NCBI GenBank assembly: GCA_034435055.1
Contig: DAOTXS010000041.1
Coordinates: 97,700 to 161,699, forward strand
Direction: 5' to 3'
Source: DAOTXS01 sp034435055
GTDB lineage: Bacteria > Chloroflexota > Anaerolineae > UBA4142
Length of the DNA: 64,000 bases
A program made the position numbers and the translations under genes. Positions within the stretch are counted from its first letter, which is position 1, and each line of letters begins with the position of its first letter. The notes under the pieces are model-generated. The model saw only the letters and a list, made by a program, of their open reading frames with translations. It was not told the DNA's origin and did not search any database. This document shows, piece by piece, positions 31,626-40,415 of this stretch.

Positions 31626-32684
31626 TTACCGTCTGATTGTACGGGTGGGGGTGACGACTTTGTGCAGCGTGTCCAATTCCTCAAGCACCTGTCCCGCGCC
31701 GCGCACCACGCACGTCAGCGGGTCCTCGGCAACATAGACACGCATCTTGGTTTCTTGCGACAGACGTTCTGCCCAACCCCCTAACAACGCGCCGCCGCCG
31801 GCAACGGCAATGCCATATTGCATCAAATCGGAAACAAGTTCCGGCGGTGTTTCGTCAATGGTTGTCTTGAGCGCGTCGATGATTTGATTCACCGGGTTTG
31901 CCAACGCCTCGCGGATTTCCACGCTCGACACTTCGATTTCTGCCGGCAAGCCGGTGATGAGATTGCGTCCGCGCAACATATGCGTTTTTTCGACCGGCAA
32001 GGGAAACGCCGAGCCGATTGCCATTTTGATTTCTTCTGCCATCCGCTCGCCAACGAGTACGTTGTATTTCTCGCGCGCGTAACGAATGATCTCTTCGTCC
32101 ATTTCATCGCCAGCGATGCGAATCGACCGGCTGACGACGATGCCGCCGAGCGAAAAGACTGCCATTTCCGTCGTGCCGCCGCCGATGTCGACGATCATAC
32201 TGCCAATCGATTCCGTGATTGGCAGCCCTGCGCCAATTGCCGCCGCCATCGGTTCTTCGACGAGGAAGACTTCGCGCGCGCCGGCGTTCATCGCCGCATC
32301 GTGCACCGCGCGTTTTTCCACTTCGGTGACGCCGCTGGGAATACCAATCACGATGCGCGGTCGATGCGGCAACGGCAGGAGCGCTTGATCGTGAACTTTG
32401 GTGATGAAATATTCCAGCATCTTTTCCGTAACATCGAAATCGGAAATGACGCCGTCGCGCAGAGGACGAATGGCGACAATATCGGCAGGTGTGCGCCCGA
32501 CCATTTGCTTGGCTTCGGAACCGATTGCCAACACGCGCTTGGTGCGTCGCTCGACCGCGACGACGGACGGTTCGTTGATGACGATGCCAACACCGCGCAC
32601 GAGGACGAGCGTATTCGCCGTGCCGAGGTCGATGCCAATATCGCGGGAGAATAATCCTAAAATTGCATTGAGAGGGCTAAACAA
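31626..32684 (-). CDS. mreB: Actin-like rod shape protein MreB
   Basis: A 352-residue actin-fold ATPase. Phosphate-1 motif is IGIDLGTANTLV, phosphate-2 is IVDIGGGTTEMAV, and the adenosine motif is GIAVAGGGALLGG. It forms filaments under the membrane that direct the elongasome (MreC, MreD, RodA, PBP2). It heads the cluster. A TGG-TATAAT extended -10 on the minus strand at 32725-32717 lies about 33 bp upstream. Confidence 0.96.
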   Translation of the reverse strand: MFSPLNAILGLFSRDIGIDLGTANTLVLVRGVGIVINEPSVVAVERRTKRVLAIGSEAKQMVGRTPADIVAIRPLRDGVISDFDVTEKMLEYFITKVHDQALLPLPHRPRIVIGIPSGVTEVEKRAVHDAAMNAGAREVFLVEEPMAAAIGAGLPITESIGSMIVDIGGGTTEMAVFSLGGIVVSRSIRIAGDEMDEEIIRYAREKYNVLVGERMAEEIKMAIGSAFPLPVEKTHMLRGRNLITGLPAEIEVSSVEIREALANPVNQIIDALKTTIDETPPELVSDLMQYGIAVAGGGALLGGWAERLSQETKMRVYVAEDPLTCVVRGAGQVLEELDTLHKVVTPTRTIRR

Positions 32685-32716
32685 TCAAAACTCCAAAATA
32701 TATTAACGACGCAACC

Positions 32717-32725
32717 ATTATACCA
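32717..32725 (-). promoter_or_regulatory. Extended -10 of the mreB operon
   Basis: On the minus strand TGG directly precedes TATAAT, an extended -10 element, about 33 bp before the mreB ATG. The -35 region is weak. Confidence 0.55.
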
Positions 32726-32741
32726 CAATCCACGCAGACAC

Positions 32742-32774
32742 AAAAAAGCGGGGTGTGAGTTGCCCACCCCGCTT
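32742..32774 (-). terminator. Terminator of rplY
   Basis: AAGCGGGGTG (32747-32756) and CACCCCGCTT (32765-32774) form a stem. On the minus strand it is followed by a run of T at 32748-32742. Confidence 0.87.
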
Positions 32775-32788
32775 GGTCACAAACAATG

Positions 32789-33484
32789 CTATTTTTTTTC
32801 TTCTTTTTTGGCTTCGCCGCCAGCCGCCGGTGCGGCACCTTCGGCGCCTTCTTCTTCCACTTTGCCCTTCTTGATCACTTCGACTTCGGCAGCGGCAGTC
32901 GGTGCTTCAACGGCAATGACTTCTTCCTTGACCGGTACCACTTTGGCGACCATTTCTTCGCCGCCGGTCAGGATTTCGATCTGTTCGCCCACTTTCAAAT
33001 CTTTGACATAGAGACCTTGATTCAGATTCACCAAGCCACTCACGTCCACTTCGATTTGCGGAATCAAATTGGTTGCCAACATCCGCAGGCGGACCGAATC
33101 GATACCGTGAATGAGCAACCCCTCGCCGCGCGTCACAGCGGGAGAGGTGCCCACCAACACCAGCGGCACATCGGTCGTGATTTTTTCGGACATCGACACT
33201 TCTTGAAAATCGACGTGGACGATGCGTCCGGAAATCGGATTGCGTTGCACGTCGCGCGTCAAAACGAGACGCGGATTGCCTGTATCGATTGTCAGTTTGA
33301 TCAAACGATTGCGCCCGGCTTTGGCGACGACCATCTTCAGCGTCTTTTCATCGACTTGCAAATTCAACGGCTGTTTCAACTGTTTGCCGTACAACACCGC
33401 CGGCACATTGCCAGCGCGGCGCATCGCGCCCACTTGCTTGCCAACCACCTGACGCGGTTGCGCGCTCAACAAAATTTCTTCCAT
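32789..33484 (-). CDS. rplY: Ribosomal protein L25, CTC family
   Basis: A 231-residue long-form L25. The 5S-rRNA-binding N-terminal domain (about 1-95) is followed by the TL5/CTC C-terminal beta domain (about 96-190). An Ala/Lys/Glu-rich tail ends AAGGEAKKEEKK. The start at 33484 has AAAGGTGATT upstream; a longer start at 33505 is less likely. It binds 5S rRNA in the large subunit. Its own terminator separates it from the downstream mreB operon. Confidence 0.93.
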   Translation of the reverse strand: MEEILLSAQPRQVVGKQVGAMRRAGNVPAVLYGKQLKQPLNLQVDEKTLKMVVAKAGRNRLIKLTIDTGNPRLVLTRDVQRNPISGRIVHVDFQEVSMSEKITTDVPLVLVGTSPAVTRGEGLLIHGIDSVRLRMLATNLIPQIEVDVSGLVNLNQGLYVKDLKVGEQIEILTGGEEMVAKVVPVKEEVIAVEAPTAAAEVEVIKKGKVEEEGAEGAAPAAGGEAKKEEKK

Positions 33485-33562
33485 TTGAATAATCACCTTT
33501 CGCAAAATTGCTGGGCTATTCTAATCGCAATGAGGCAATTAGTCAAATCGAAAAACCTGTGC

Positions 33563-33568
33563 TACACT
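33563..33568 (+). promoter_or_regulatory. -10 box at leaderless distance from a GTG start
   Basis: TACACT ends 7 nt before the GTG at 33576. No Shine-Dalgarno lies between, so the transcript probably starts at the codon. Confidence 0.5.
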
Positions 33569-33575
33569 TGCGCGC

Positions 33576-35147
33576 GTGTCCAAGAATTTTTCTCCGCGCG
33601 TGTTGATTGGTATTGGCATCTTGCTGATGCTTGCCGCGTGTGCGCCAACCACCAAACGCGTCGTCCTCATCGTCGACGGTGAACGGCGCGTGTTTGAAAC
33701 GAACGCGGTTACCGTGCAAGACGCGCTCGACGAAATCGGCGTCAACCTCAACGACAACGATAAAATCGAGCCGCCGTTATTTGCCGAACTTGGGCGAAGC
33801 GCGACGATCAACATCACCCGGCTCGCTGTCAAGATCGAGGCAGTCGAACAGCCGATTCCATTTGCGCGGCAACTTGTCCGCGACGAAACGTACGCACAAG
33901 GTCAAGTGCGCGTCGTGCAACTTGGCGCGAATGGCATGGTCGTAATCACGTACACAATTACCATCGAAAATGGCAAAGAAGTCGCGCGGCGCGAAACCGC
34001 GCGCAAGATCATCGCACAACCCAAAGATGAAATCCTCGCGCTCGGAACCAAAGACAGCATTGTGCCGGTGCCGCTGGCAAATGGCACAATCGCGTACATT
34101 GCCAACGGCAACGCGTGGGTGATGCGTCATTCCAGTACCGATAAACGCGCGCTGACCGCCACTTCTGATCTCGATGGTCGCGTGTTTTCGCTCTCGCCCG
34201 ATGGACGCTATTTGCTCTTTTCACGTTTTGACGATAACGCCCTCAACACACTTTGGCTGATCGATACTCTCGTGCTCGGCGAGACGCCGCGCCGATTGCC
34301 GATTACCGATGTCTTGTTCGCGCAAATCGCATCGGACAATAAATCGATTGCGTACTCGACTGGCGAAAAAACGCCGGGCGCGCCAGGTTGGAAAGCGCGC
34401 AATGATTTGTGGGTGATGCCGTTGACCGTCGGCGATGGTAACGTATCGACAAAAGCGCCGACGCAAGTTTGGAAAGCGCAGGCACCCGCGCCGTACAGTT
34501 GGTGGGGCGCAAATTTTGCATGGTCGCCGGACAATCGCGCGATGGCGTACGCGTTCGCCAACGAAATCGGCTTGATCGAGTTTGGCAATCGCGCGCCGTT
34601 TGAAAATGCACCGCGCCGCACGCTCAAACAGTTTGCGCCGTTCAAGACGAAGGCGGATTGGGTCTGGGTGCCGCGCCTCGCGTGGTCACCCGACAGTCGC
34701 TTCATCGTCAGCACAATTCACGCGCCGCTGGGCAATCCCAATGTTGCGACGGATGATCCGACGTTTGAAGTGTGGGCGCACGCGCGCGATGGTTCGGTGA
34801 ACGCGCCGCTCGCTAAACAAACTGGGATGTGGACATCGCCGGCGTGGTCGCCGCCAGACGCGCGCGGCGAAAGTCGTATTGCGTTTGGTATCGCCGTCGT
34901 GCCGAGCAACAGCGAACGCAGTCGTTACGCGTTGTGGGTGATGGATCGCGATGGCGGGAACAAGAAGCAAATTTTTCCAAGAGTTAACGAAGATGCGCTT
35001 GTAGTTGCGCAAACCGCGTGGTCGCCGGACGCCAGACAACTTGTCGCTGTGCGCGACGGTGATGTGTGGCTGTACGATTTTGCGTCGAGCAAGTGGTCGC
35101 AATTGACGGCGAATGGCGCGAGTGCGTTGCCGCGGTGGGCGAAATAA
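33576..35147 (+). CDS. Lipoprotein with DUF348/G5-like domains and a beta-propeller
   Basis: A 523-residue exported lipoprotein (GTG start). The lipobox is LAAC with Cys22. Residues about 28-80 (VVLIVDGERRVFETNAVTVQ) match DUF348-type ubiquitin-like domains of Rpf/YabE proteins. A G5-like segment (ENGKEVARRETARKI) follows at about 125-150. From ~165 on, TolB/WD-like propeller blades recur (FSLSPDGRYLLFSR, WSPDNRAMAYAF, LAWSPDSRFIVS). G5 domains bind cell-wall or polysaccharide sugars, so this is probably a surface protein of the polysaccharide region that follows. Confidence 0.82.
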   Translation: MSKNFSPRVLIGIGILLMLAACAPTTKRVVLIVDGERRVFETNAVTVQDALDEIGVNLNDNDKIEPPLFAELGRSATINITRLAVKIEAVEQPIPFARQLVRDETYAQGQVRVVQLGANGMVVITYTITIENGKEVARRETARKIIAQPKDEILALGTKDSIVPVPLANGTIAYIANGNAWVMRHSSTDKRALTATSDLDGRVFSLSPDGRYLLFSRFDDNALNTLWLIDTLVLGETPRRLPITDVLFAQIASDNKSIAYSTGEKTPGAPGWKARNDLWVMPLTVGDGNVSTKAPTQVWKAQAPAPYSWWGANFAWSPDNRAMAYAFANEIGLIEFGNRAPFENAPRRTLKQFAPFKTKADWVWVPRLAWSPDSRFIVSTIHAPLGNPNVATDDPTFEVWAHARDGSVNAPLAKQTGMWTSPAWSPPDARGESRIAFGIAVVPSNSERSRYALWVMDRDGGNKKQIFPRVNEDALVVAQTAWSPDARQLVAVRDGDVWLYDFASSKWSQLTANGASALPRWAK

Positions 35148-35148
35148 G

Positions 35149-35206
35149 TTCAAGGTGCAAAGTTTCAGGTTAAAAGTGAAAACGGAACACGGAACACGCA
35201 ACTCGC
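35149..35206. repeat. AAAGTTTCAGG / GAACACGGAACACG word repeat
   Basis: TTCAAGGTGCAAAGTTTCAGG and AACGGAACACGGAACACG words lie between the lipoprotein stop and the fusion gene. They are open in the frame of the downstream gene. The same TTCAAAGTTC words are inserted inside two ligase-type genes (36729-36795, 39640-39710). Confidence 0.65.
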
Positions 35207-37884
35207 TGTTCAATCTAATCACCGTTGCTGTTTGTGCAGTCGCGCTTTTTGGTTCTGCCGTACTCGCTTTCACCACGATTCGCGCAATGCAAACTCAAAC
35301 GCGCGGCGTGATGTACGGAACGCCGGCGCAAACGTCGTTTGGCATCAACGTCGCGCTGGAACAATATTCGGACGCGGATTTAGCGCGCGCGCTTCAAATG
35401 ATTCGCGATACCGGCTTTCGTTATGTGCGCCAACATTTTTATTGGAATGAAATCGAGCCGCGCCAAAATGAATTCGCGTGGAGCAAGTGGGATCGTATCG
35501 TTGATCAAGCCGGGTTGCGCGGCTTGGCGATCATCGCCGTCATCGATACGACGCCGGTGTGGGCGCGGCATCCCGGCGAAGCCGATTTGGTGTACGCACC
35601 GCCGGCAAATGTCGATGATTACGCACGATTTATCGCCGCGTTCGTTGCGCATTACGGCAACCGCGTTCCGTACATTCAAATCTGGGACAATCCCAACGTG
35701 CATCCGTTTTGGGGACGCCGCAACGCCGATCCATTGGAGTACGCCGCGTTATTACGCGCCGCCGCAACTGCCGCACGCGCCGCGAATCCCAACGTCAAAA
35801 TAATTTCGGCGGGGCTTGCGCCGAGCAAAGAATTGATTCGCGGGCATCCGGATTATTCCGACGTTTTGTTTTTGCGCGGTTTGTATCAAGCTAGCGCGCG
35901 CGATTATTTTGATATCGTCGGCGTGAAAGCGTACGGAATGTGGACCGGTCCCGATGATCGCCGCGTCGACAAGGACGTGTTCAATTTCTCACGCGCGATT
36001 TTACTGCGCGATGAAATGCTCGCGTACGGGGATGGCACCAAGCCGGTGTGGGCAGTCGAGTTTGGTTGGAATGCGTTGCCGGAAAACTGGAGCGGCAAAC
36101 CATCACCCTGGGGCACAGACACAGAAGCGACACAAAGCCAACGATTGACGAACGCCATTCAGCGCGCGCGAAGCGAGTGGGCGTGGATGCCGGTGATGAT
36201 TGCGCAAACATTTCAACCGAATGCGCCGAGTGACGATCCGCAATGGGGCTTTGCCTTCGTCGATAAAAATTTCCAGCCGCGCGCGTTCTATGCTGCTTTG
36301 CGTGACGCGGTCGCCGCGCCGGTTCTGCCCGCGTCGTTCGATTTCTCGCGATTCTATTTGACGATTGCCGCGCTCAGTATCGTCGCGCTTGTTGCGTTAG
36401 CGATTGGTTCGCGCGCGGCGTGGCAATTGCCGTGGGAAAAAAACTGGCTTGCACTTGAATCGCGTTTCGCCGCGTTGCCGGAATTCGCGCAATTCGTTTT
36501 GCTCGTGCTGGTGGTGATTGCATTCTATTACTCGCCAAATTCTATTTTGAATTTCGCCTTGCTCGCGCTGATCGTTTTCCTTTTCGCACTGCGACTCGAC
36601 ATCGGCTTGGCGATTGTCGTTTTTACGATTCCGTTTTACCTCTTGCCGAAAAATTTGATTGGCAGTTCTCAATTTTCGCTGGTGGAATTGCTGACGCTGG
36701 CGGCGGTGGCGGCGTGGATCATCAAACAAGTTTCAAGATTCAAAGTTCAAGGTTTAACGTTGAAACCTAAAACTTGGACCCTGAAACTTTTGTCGCTCGA
36801 TTGGGCTGTTCTCATTTTTGTTCTACTGGGCATCGTTTCTGTTGCGACTGCCGCCAACTTTGGCGTGGCGATGCGCGAGTTCCGGGTCATCGTCATCGAA
36901 CCGGCGTTGTTGTACGCTTTGATTCGCACGGCGAATTTATCGGCGCGCGGCGTGCGGCGATTGATCGACGCATTCATTTTGTCTGCGGTCGCAATTTCGC
37001 TCATCGCGTTGTATCAATTCTTTTTCACGAACTGGGTCATCGTCGGCGAGGGCGTGCGGCGCGTACTGGCGGTCTACGGTTCGCCGAATAATTTGGCGTT
37101 GTATTTGGGACGCGCGTTGCCGCTGGCGATTGCGATGTTGGTGTTTGGTGGCGGGCGACTAGAAGTCGCTGCACGAAACCTGCCTGCGCCGGTTCAGCCG
37201 ATGAAGGTCGGCTGGGCGGAGTTGTTGCCACGATGGTTCGACAACGCTCACCATAAGATTTATTCGCTGGTGTCAGCCATCATCATTGCCGCCGCGTGGT
37301 TTCTCACCTACTCGCGTGGGGCGTGGCTGGGCATTATCGCCGGGCTGGCGTGCATCGCATTTTTCAGCGACCGGCGAATTCGTTTGGCGATGCTTGTACT
37401 GCTGTTCATCGGCGCGATGCTGACAATTCCATTTTTGCAAACCGAGCGCGCGCAATCGCTTTTCCAAATCGGCACCGGCACCGGCTTTTTCCGCGTGAGC
37501 GTGTGGCAATCGGCAAGCGCGATGATCCGCGATCACCCGGTTTTCGGCGTTGGGCTGGATAATTTTCTGTACGAGTACCCCAAGTACATCAATCCCGCAG
37601 CGTGGCGCGAACCCAACTTGTCGCATCCGCACAACGTCGTCCTCGATTTCTGGGTGCGATTGGGCATCGGCGGCGTAATCGTGTTGGCGTGGATGGTGTG
37701 GGAATTTTATCGAGCGGGTTTGCGAAACATCGCAACGCAACGCGGCTTGGCAATTGGTTTGCTGGCAAGTATGTCTGTCGCGCTCGCACACGGATTAATC
37801 GACGCGGCGTATTTCTACGTTGATCTGGCGTTTGTGTGGATGCTGATACTTGCAGAGATTAGCAAGTTAGAGATTGGAAATTAG
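35176..37884 (+). CDS. Glycosidase-like / O-antigen-ligase fusion protein
   Basis: A roughly 902-residue membrane protein (start uncertain, GTG 35176 preferred). After one N-terminal helix, residues about 45-385 form a clan-A barrel like the protein at 22610-23740. The acid/base position reads IWDNPN (Asn172) instead of WNEPN, while nucleophile-like Glu295 (AVEFGWN) remains. Residues about 400-900 are a polytopic Wzy_C/O-antigen ligase with DHPVFGVGLDNF and SHPHNVVLDFWVRLG. Two repeat-derived segments sit in frame (about residues 518-540 and 659-680). The stop lies in another word repeat. It probably binds and transfers or polymerises glycan at the outer face of the membrane. Confidence 0.82.
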   Translation: MKTEHGTRNSLFNLITVAVCAVALFGSAVLAFTTIRAMQTQTRGVMYGTPAQTSFGINVALEQYSDADLARALQMIRDTGFRYVRQHFYWNEIEPRQNEFAWSKWDRIVDQAGLRGLAIIAVIDTTPVWARHPGEADLVYAPPANVDDYARFIAAFVAHYGNRVPYIQIWDNPNVHPFWGRRNADPLEYAALLRAAATAARAANPNVKIISAGLAPSKELIRGHPDYSDVLFLRGLYQASARDYFDIVGVKAYGMWTGPDDRRVDKDVFNFSRAILLRDEMLAYGDGTKPVWAVEFGWNALPENWSGKPSPWGTDTEATQSQRLTNAIQRARSEWAWMPVMIAQTFQPNAPSDDPQWGFAFVDKNFQPRAFYAALRDAVAAPVLPASFDFSRFYLTIAALSIVALVALAIGSRAAWQLPWEKNWLALESRFAALPEFAQFVLLVLVVIAFYYSPNSILNFALLALIVFLFALRLDIGLAIVVFTIPFYLLPKNLIGSSQFSLVELLTLAAVAAWIIKQVSRFKVQGLTLKPKTWTLKLLSLDWAVLIFVLLGIVSVATAANFGVAMREFRVIVIEPALLYALIRTANLSARGVRRLIDAFILSAVAISLIALYQFFFTNWVIVGEGVRRVLAVYGSPNNLALYLGRALPLAIAMLVFGGGRLEVAARNLPAPVQPMKVGWAELLPRWFDNAHHKIYSLVSAIIIAAAWFLTYSRGAWLGIIAGLACIAFFSDRRIRLAMLVLLFIGAMLTIPFLQTERAQSLFQIGTGTGFFRVSVWQSASAMIRDHPVFGVGLDNFLYEYPKYINPAAWREPNLSHPHNVVLDFWVRLGIGGVIVLAWMVWEFYRAGLRNIATQRGLAIGLLASMSVALAHGLIDAAYFYVDLAFVWMLILAEISKLEIGN
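36729..36795. repeat. TTCAAAGTTC-word repeat inside a coding sequence
   Basis: TTTCAAGATTCAAAGTTCAA on the left is mirrored by TTGAAACCT, then CCCTGAAACTTTTG on the right. It encodes about 23 in-frame residues (VSRFKVQGLTLKPKTW...) in a loop between two membrane helices of the ligase half. Confidence 0.75.
37151..37214. repeat. Triple-hairpin palindromic repeat inside a coding sequence
   Basis: Three successive hairpins: GCGACT/AGTCGC (37155-37169), AACC/GGTT (37177-37194) and CAGCCG/CGGCTG (37195-37214). It encodes about 22 in-frame residues (GRLEVAARNLPAPVQPMK) between two membrane segments. Confidence 0.75.
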
Positions 37885-37921
37885 ACAATCCAATCGAAGC
37901 TCTAATCTCCAATCTCTATTT
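37865..37921. repeat. TTAGAGATTGG quasi-palindrome at a gene end
   Basis: GTTAGAGATTGGAAATTAG and CTCTAATCTCCAATCTCTA are near inverse complements. The repeat includes the stop codon of the fusion gene, so its last residues (SKLEIGN) come from the repeat. Confidence 0.7.
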
Positions 37922-37981
37922 GTCATTTGGCAGTTGTTCATTTATAATCGGTTCACATCGTTTGTGGAGGCATAAACACCG

Positions 37982-38920
37982 ATGAGAATTCTGGTAACCG
38001 GCGGTGCGGGTTTTATCGGCTCGCACCTGTGTGATTATTTCCTCGCGCGCGGCGATGAAGTGATCGCCATCGACAATTTTATCACGGGCAGTCCCGACAA
38101 TATTGCCCACCTCAAAGATCATCCGCGCTTCAAGTTCATCCGCCAGGATGTTACCGAGTATATTCGCGTCGATGGCTACATCGATGCGATTCTGCATTTT
38201 GCATCTCCCGCCAGCCCGGTTTCCTATATGGCGTATCCCATTCAAACACTCAAGGTCGGTGCGCTCGGCACACACAAAACACTGGGACTCGCGCGCGCAA
38301 AGGGGGCGCGCTTTTTGCTTGCATCCACTTCCGAAGTGTACGGCGAACCGCTGGTGCATCCGCAGACCGAAGAGTACTGGGGCAATGTCAATCCGATTGG
38401 TCCGCGCGGCGTGTACGATGAAGCCAAACGCTTTGCGGAAGCGATGACGCTGGCATATCATCGCGCGCACAACGTCGATGTCCGCATCGTCCGGATTTTC
38501 AACACGTACGGTCCGCGCAACGCGCTGGACGATGGACGGGTCGTGCCGAACTTGATCGGGCAGGCGATTCGCGGCGAGCCGCTGACGGTTCACGGCGATG
38601 GTTCGCAAACGCGTTCGTTCTGCTACGTCAGCGACGAAGTCGAAGGCATTGCCCGTTTGCTCGCGTCGAACGAAACGCTGCCGGTGAACATTGGCAATCC
38701 CAACGAGATTTCGATTCTCACGTTTGCGGAAAAAATCAATGCGCTGACCGGGAACAAAGCCGGGATTGTTTTTCGTCCGCGCCCGGTCGATGATCCGAGC
38801 CGGCGTTGTCCCGATATTTCGAAAGCGAAAAAGTTGTTGGGCTGGGAACCAAGGGTTTCGCTGGACGAAGGGTTGGCAAAGACGATTGCGTACTTTTCTG
38901 CAAAGATCAAAGGCAAATAA
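37982..38920 (+). CDS. UDP-glucuronate decarboxylase / UDP-xylose synthase (SDR)
   Basis: A 312-residue extended SDR enzyme. The NAD-binding motif GGAGFIGSH is at residues 7-15, and the catalytic YxxxK is Tyr145-Lys149 in GVYDEAKR. The blocks HFASPASPVSY, PQTEEYWGNVNPIGPRG and RIFNTYGPRN match UDP-xylose synthases. It converts UDP-glucuronate to UDP-xylose in the cytosol, feeding glycan synthesis. It sits between two O-antigen-ligase-type genes. A UDP-glucose 4-epimerase is less likely because of the SPASP and NPIGPR signatures. Confidence 0.92.
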   Translation: MRILVTGGAGFIGSHLCDYFLARGDEVIAIDNFITGSPDNIAHLKDHPRFKFIRQDVTEYIRVDGYIDAILHFASPASPVSYMAYPIQTLKVGALGTHKTLGLARAKGARFLLASTSEVYGEPLVHPQTEEYWGNVNPIGPRGVYDEAKRFAEAMTLAYHRAHNVDVRIVRIFNTYGPRNALDDGRVVPNLIGQAIRGEPLTVHGDGSQTRSFCYVSDEVEGIARLLASNETLPVNIGNPNEISILTFAEKINALTGNKAGIVFRPRPVDDPSRRCPDISKAKKLLGWEPRVSLDEGLAKTIAYFSAKIKGK

Positions 38921-38928
38921 GGGATTGG

Positions 38929-38966
38929 TCAATCAGTCAACTAGTCGACTGGTTGCCTGATTGACT
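38929..38966. repeat. TCAATCAGTCAAC quasi-palindrome
   Basis: TCAATCAGTCAACTAGTCG and CGACTGGTTGCCTGATTGA are inverse complements with few mismatches. It fills the gap before the second ligase gene. Confidence 0.75.
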
Positions 38967-38973
38967 TGTTGTG

Positions 38974-40401
38974 ATGATCGAACGCGCACACCAGTCCACC
39001 AACCGAATCTGGCTCGCGCTAGCATTTGCAATGATCGCCGGCGCGCTAGTTCTTTTGCCACTCACGCGCGCAATTATTGTCATCGGCGGCGCGTTGACGG
39101 CATTGGCGATTTTGCGCTGGCACGAACTCGCGGTGTACGCGTTGATCTTCGCCGTGCCGTACGGCTCGTGGTTTCCGCTCCCGACCGGTTTCGGCAATCT
39201 CACCGCCGTCGATCTTTTCGTTGCGCTCGTTATCGTGTTGTGGCTCGCGCGAATGATCGTGCAGGATCGCGCGATTGCGATTCGCTTTCCGCCGTTGGTG
39301 TTTCCCTTCGTGCTGTTTCTCGGCATCGCGTTGCTGTCGATGACCGGCGCAACGTCGCTTGAAGCATCGATCAAAGAATTTACTAAATGGTTCGAGATGC
39401 TCGCGGTATACGTTTACGCGGTGAACAATCTCGATCAAGCCAAAGCCAAGCGGGTGCTTGCATTTACATTTCTTGCCGGTATTTCGCAAGCGGCAATCGG
39501 CATTTATCAATTTCTCTTTCGCGCCGGTCCTGAGGGATTTGAACTCTTTGGCAGATTTATGCGCGCGTACGGCACCTTTGAACAACCGAATCCGTACGCA
39601 GGTTATTTGACACTGATCATTCCAGTTGCATTGGGCGTAGTTTCAGGTTTCAAGTTTAAGGTTAAAGGTTCAATTCGCACTCAACTTTCAACTGTGAACT
39701 TTGAACTTTTGGCTTTGCTCGCTCTCGTCTCGATGCTCGCCGCCGTCGTAATGAGTTGGTCGCGCGGCGCGTGGCTGGGTGTTGGCGCGGGAATGATCGT
39801 GACGATCATCGTGCCAAGCCGCCGCGCGTTCATTGGCTCGATCATCGCCGCGTTCGCGTTGACGTTTGCGATTTTGCTAAGTAGCATCAATGTCATTCCG
39901 CCAGTCATTGCGGAACGCTTTGCCGGCATCACCGATTATTTCGGCGTGTTCGATGTGCGCGGTGTCAAAGTCGATGATGCGAATTATGCAATTGTCGAAC
40001 GGATGGCACACTGGCAATCGGCGGCGATGATGTGGGCGGAAAACCCGATGCTCGGCGTCGGCATCGGCAATTATGCGGCGGCGTATCCCAGGTACTCGTT
40101 ACCGCGCTGGGACGATGCGTTGGGACACGCGCACAATTATTACCTCAACATCGCGGCGGAAACTGGGACGACGGGTTTGCTTGCATATCTGGTTTTGTGG
40201 GTGGCGGCGTTTTGGCAAAGTTGGCGCGCGGTGCGAACGTCGTCTGGCTTTTGGCGCGGCGTTGCCGCCGGCTTGCTTGGCACGCTCGTCGCGTTGTCAA
40301 TCCACAATACCTTCGACAATTTGTTTGTGCATGGTATGACGGTGCAAGTGGGACTGGGTTTGGGAGTCGTTGGATGGATGAACCACGACCACAACTTGTA
40401 A
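38974..40401 (+). CDS. O-antigen ligase / Wzy_C family membrane protein
   Basis: A 475-residue polytopic protein with about eleven transmembrane segments. The Wzy_C signature region is MLGVGIGNYAAAYPRY, then DALGHAHNYYLNIAAETG. It probably joins or polymerises undecaprenyl-linked glycans at the outer face of the membrane. Residues about 223-246 (VSGFKFKVKGSIRTQLSTVN) are encoded by a word repeat inserted in frame in a loop. The start is ATG 38974; a GTG lies one codon upstream. It is similar in its ligase half to the fusion protein upstream. Confidence 0.87.
   Translation: MIERAHQSTNRIWLALAFAMIAGALVLLPLTRAIIVIGGALTALAILRWHELAVYALIFAVPYGSWFPLPTGFGNLTAVDLFVALVIVLWLARMIVQDRAIAIRFPPLVFPFVLFLGIALLSMTGATSLEASIKEFTKWFEMLAVYVYAVNNLDQAKAKRVLAFTFLAGISQAAIGIYQFLFRAGPEGFELFGRFMRAYGTFEQPNPYAGYLTLIIPVALGVVSGFKFKVKGSIRTQLSTVNFELLALLALVSMLAAVVMSWSRGAWLGVGAGMIVTIIVPSRRAFIGSIIAAFALTFAILLSSINVIPPVIAERFAGITDYFGVFDVRGVKVDDANYAIVERMAHWQSAAMMWAENPMLGVGIGNYAAAYPRYSLPRWDDALGHAHNYYLNIAAETGTTGLLAYLVLWVAAFWQSWRAVRTSSGFWRGVAAGLLGTLVALSIHNTFDNLFVHGMTVQVGLGLGVVGWMNHDHNL
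39640..39710. repeat. TTTCAGGTTTCAAG-word repeat inside a coding sequence
   Basis: TTTCAGGTTTCAAG and GGTTAAAGGTTCAA on the left mirror TTCAACTGTGAACTTTGAAC on the right. It is translated in frame within the ligase gene and belongs to the same family as 36729-36795 and 35149-35206. Confidence 0.75.
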
Positions 40402-40415
40402 AAAGGAGTAATCGG

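Noticed and set aside
31818..32654. A 278-codon plus-strand open frame over mreB
   Set aside because: It lies wholly within mreB, whose motifs are intact; the composition (many Arg, His, Phe) is typical of antisense frames.
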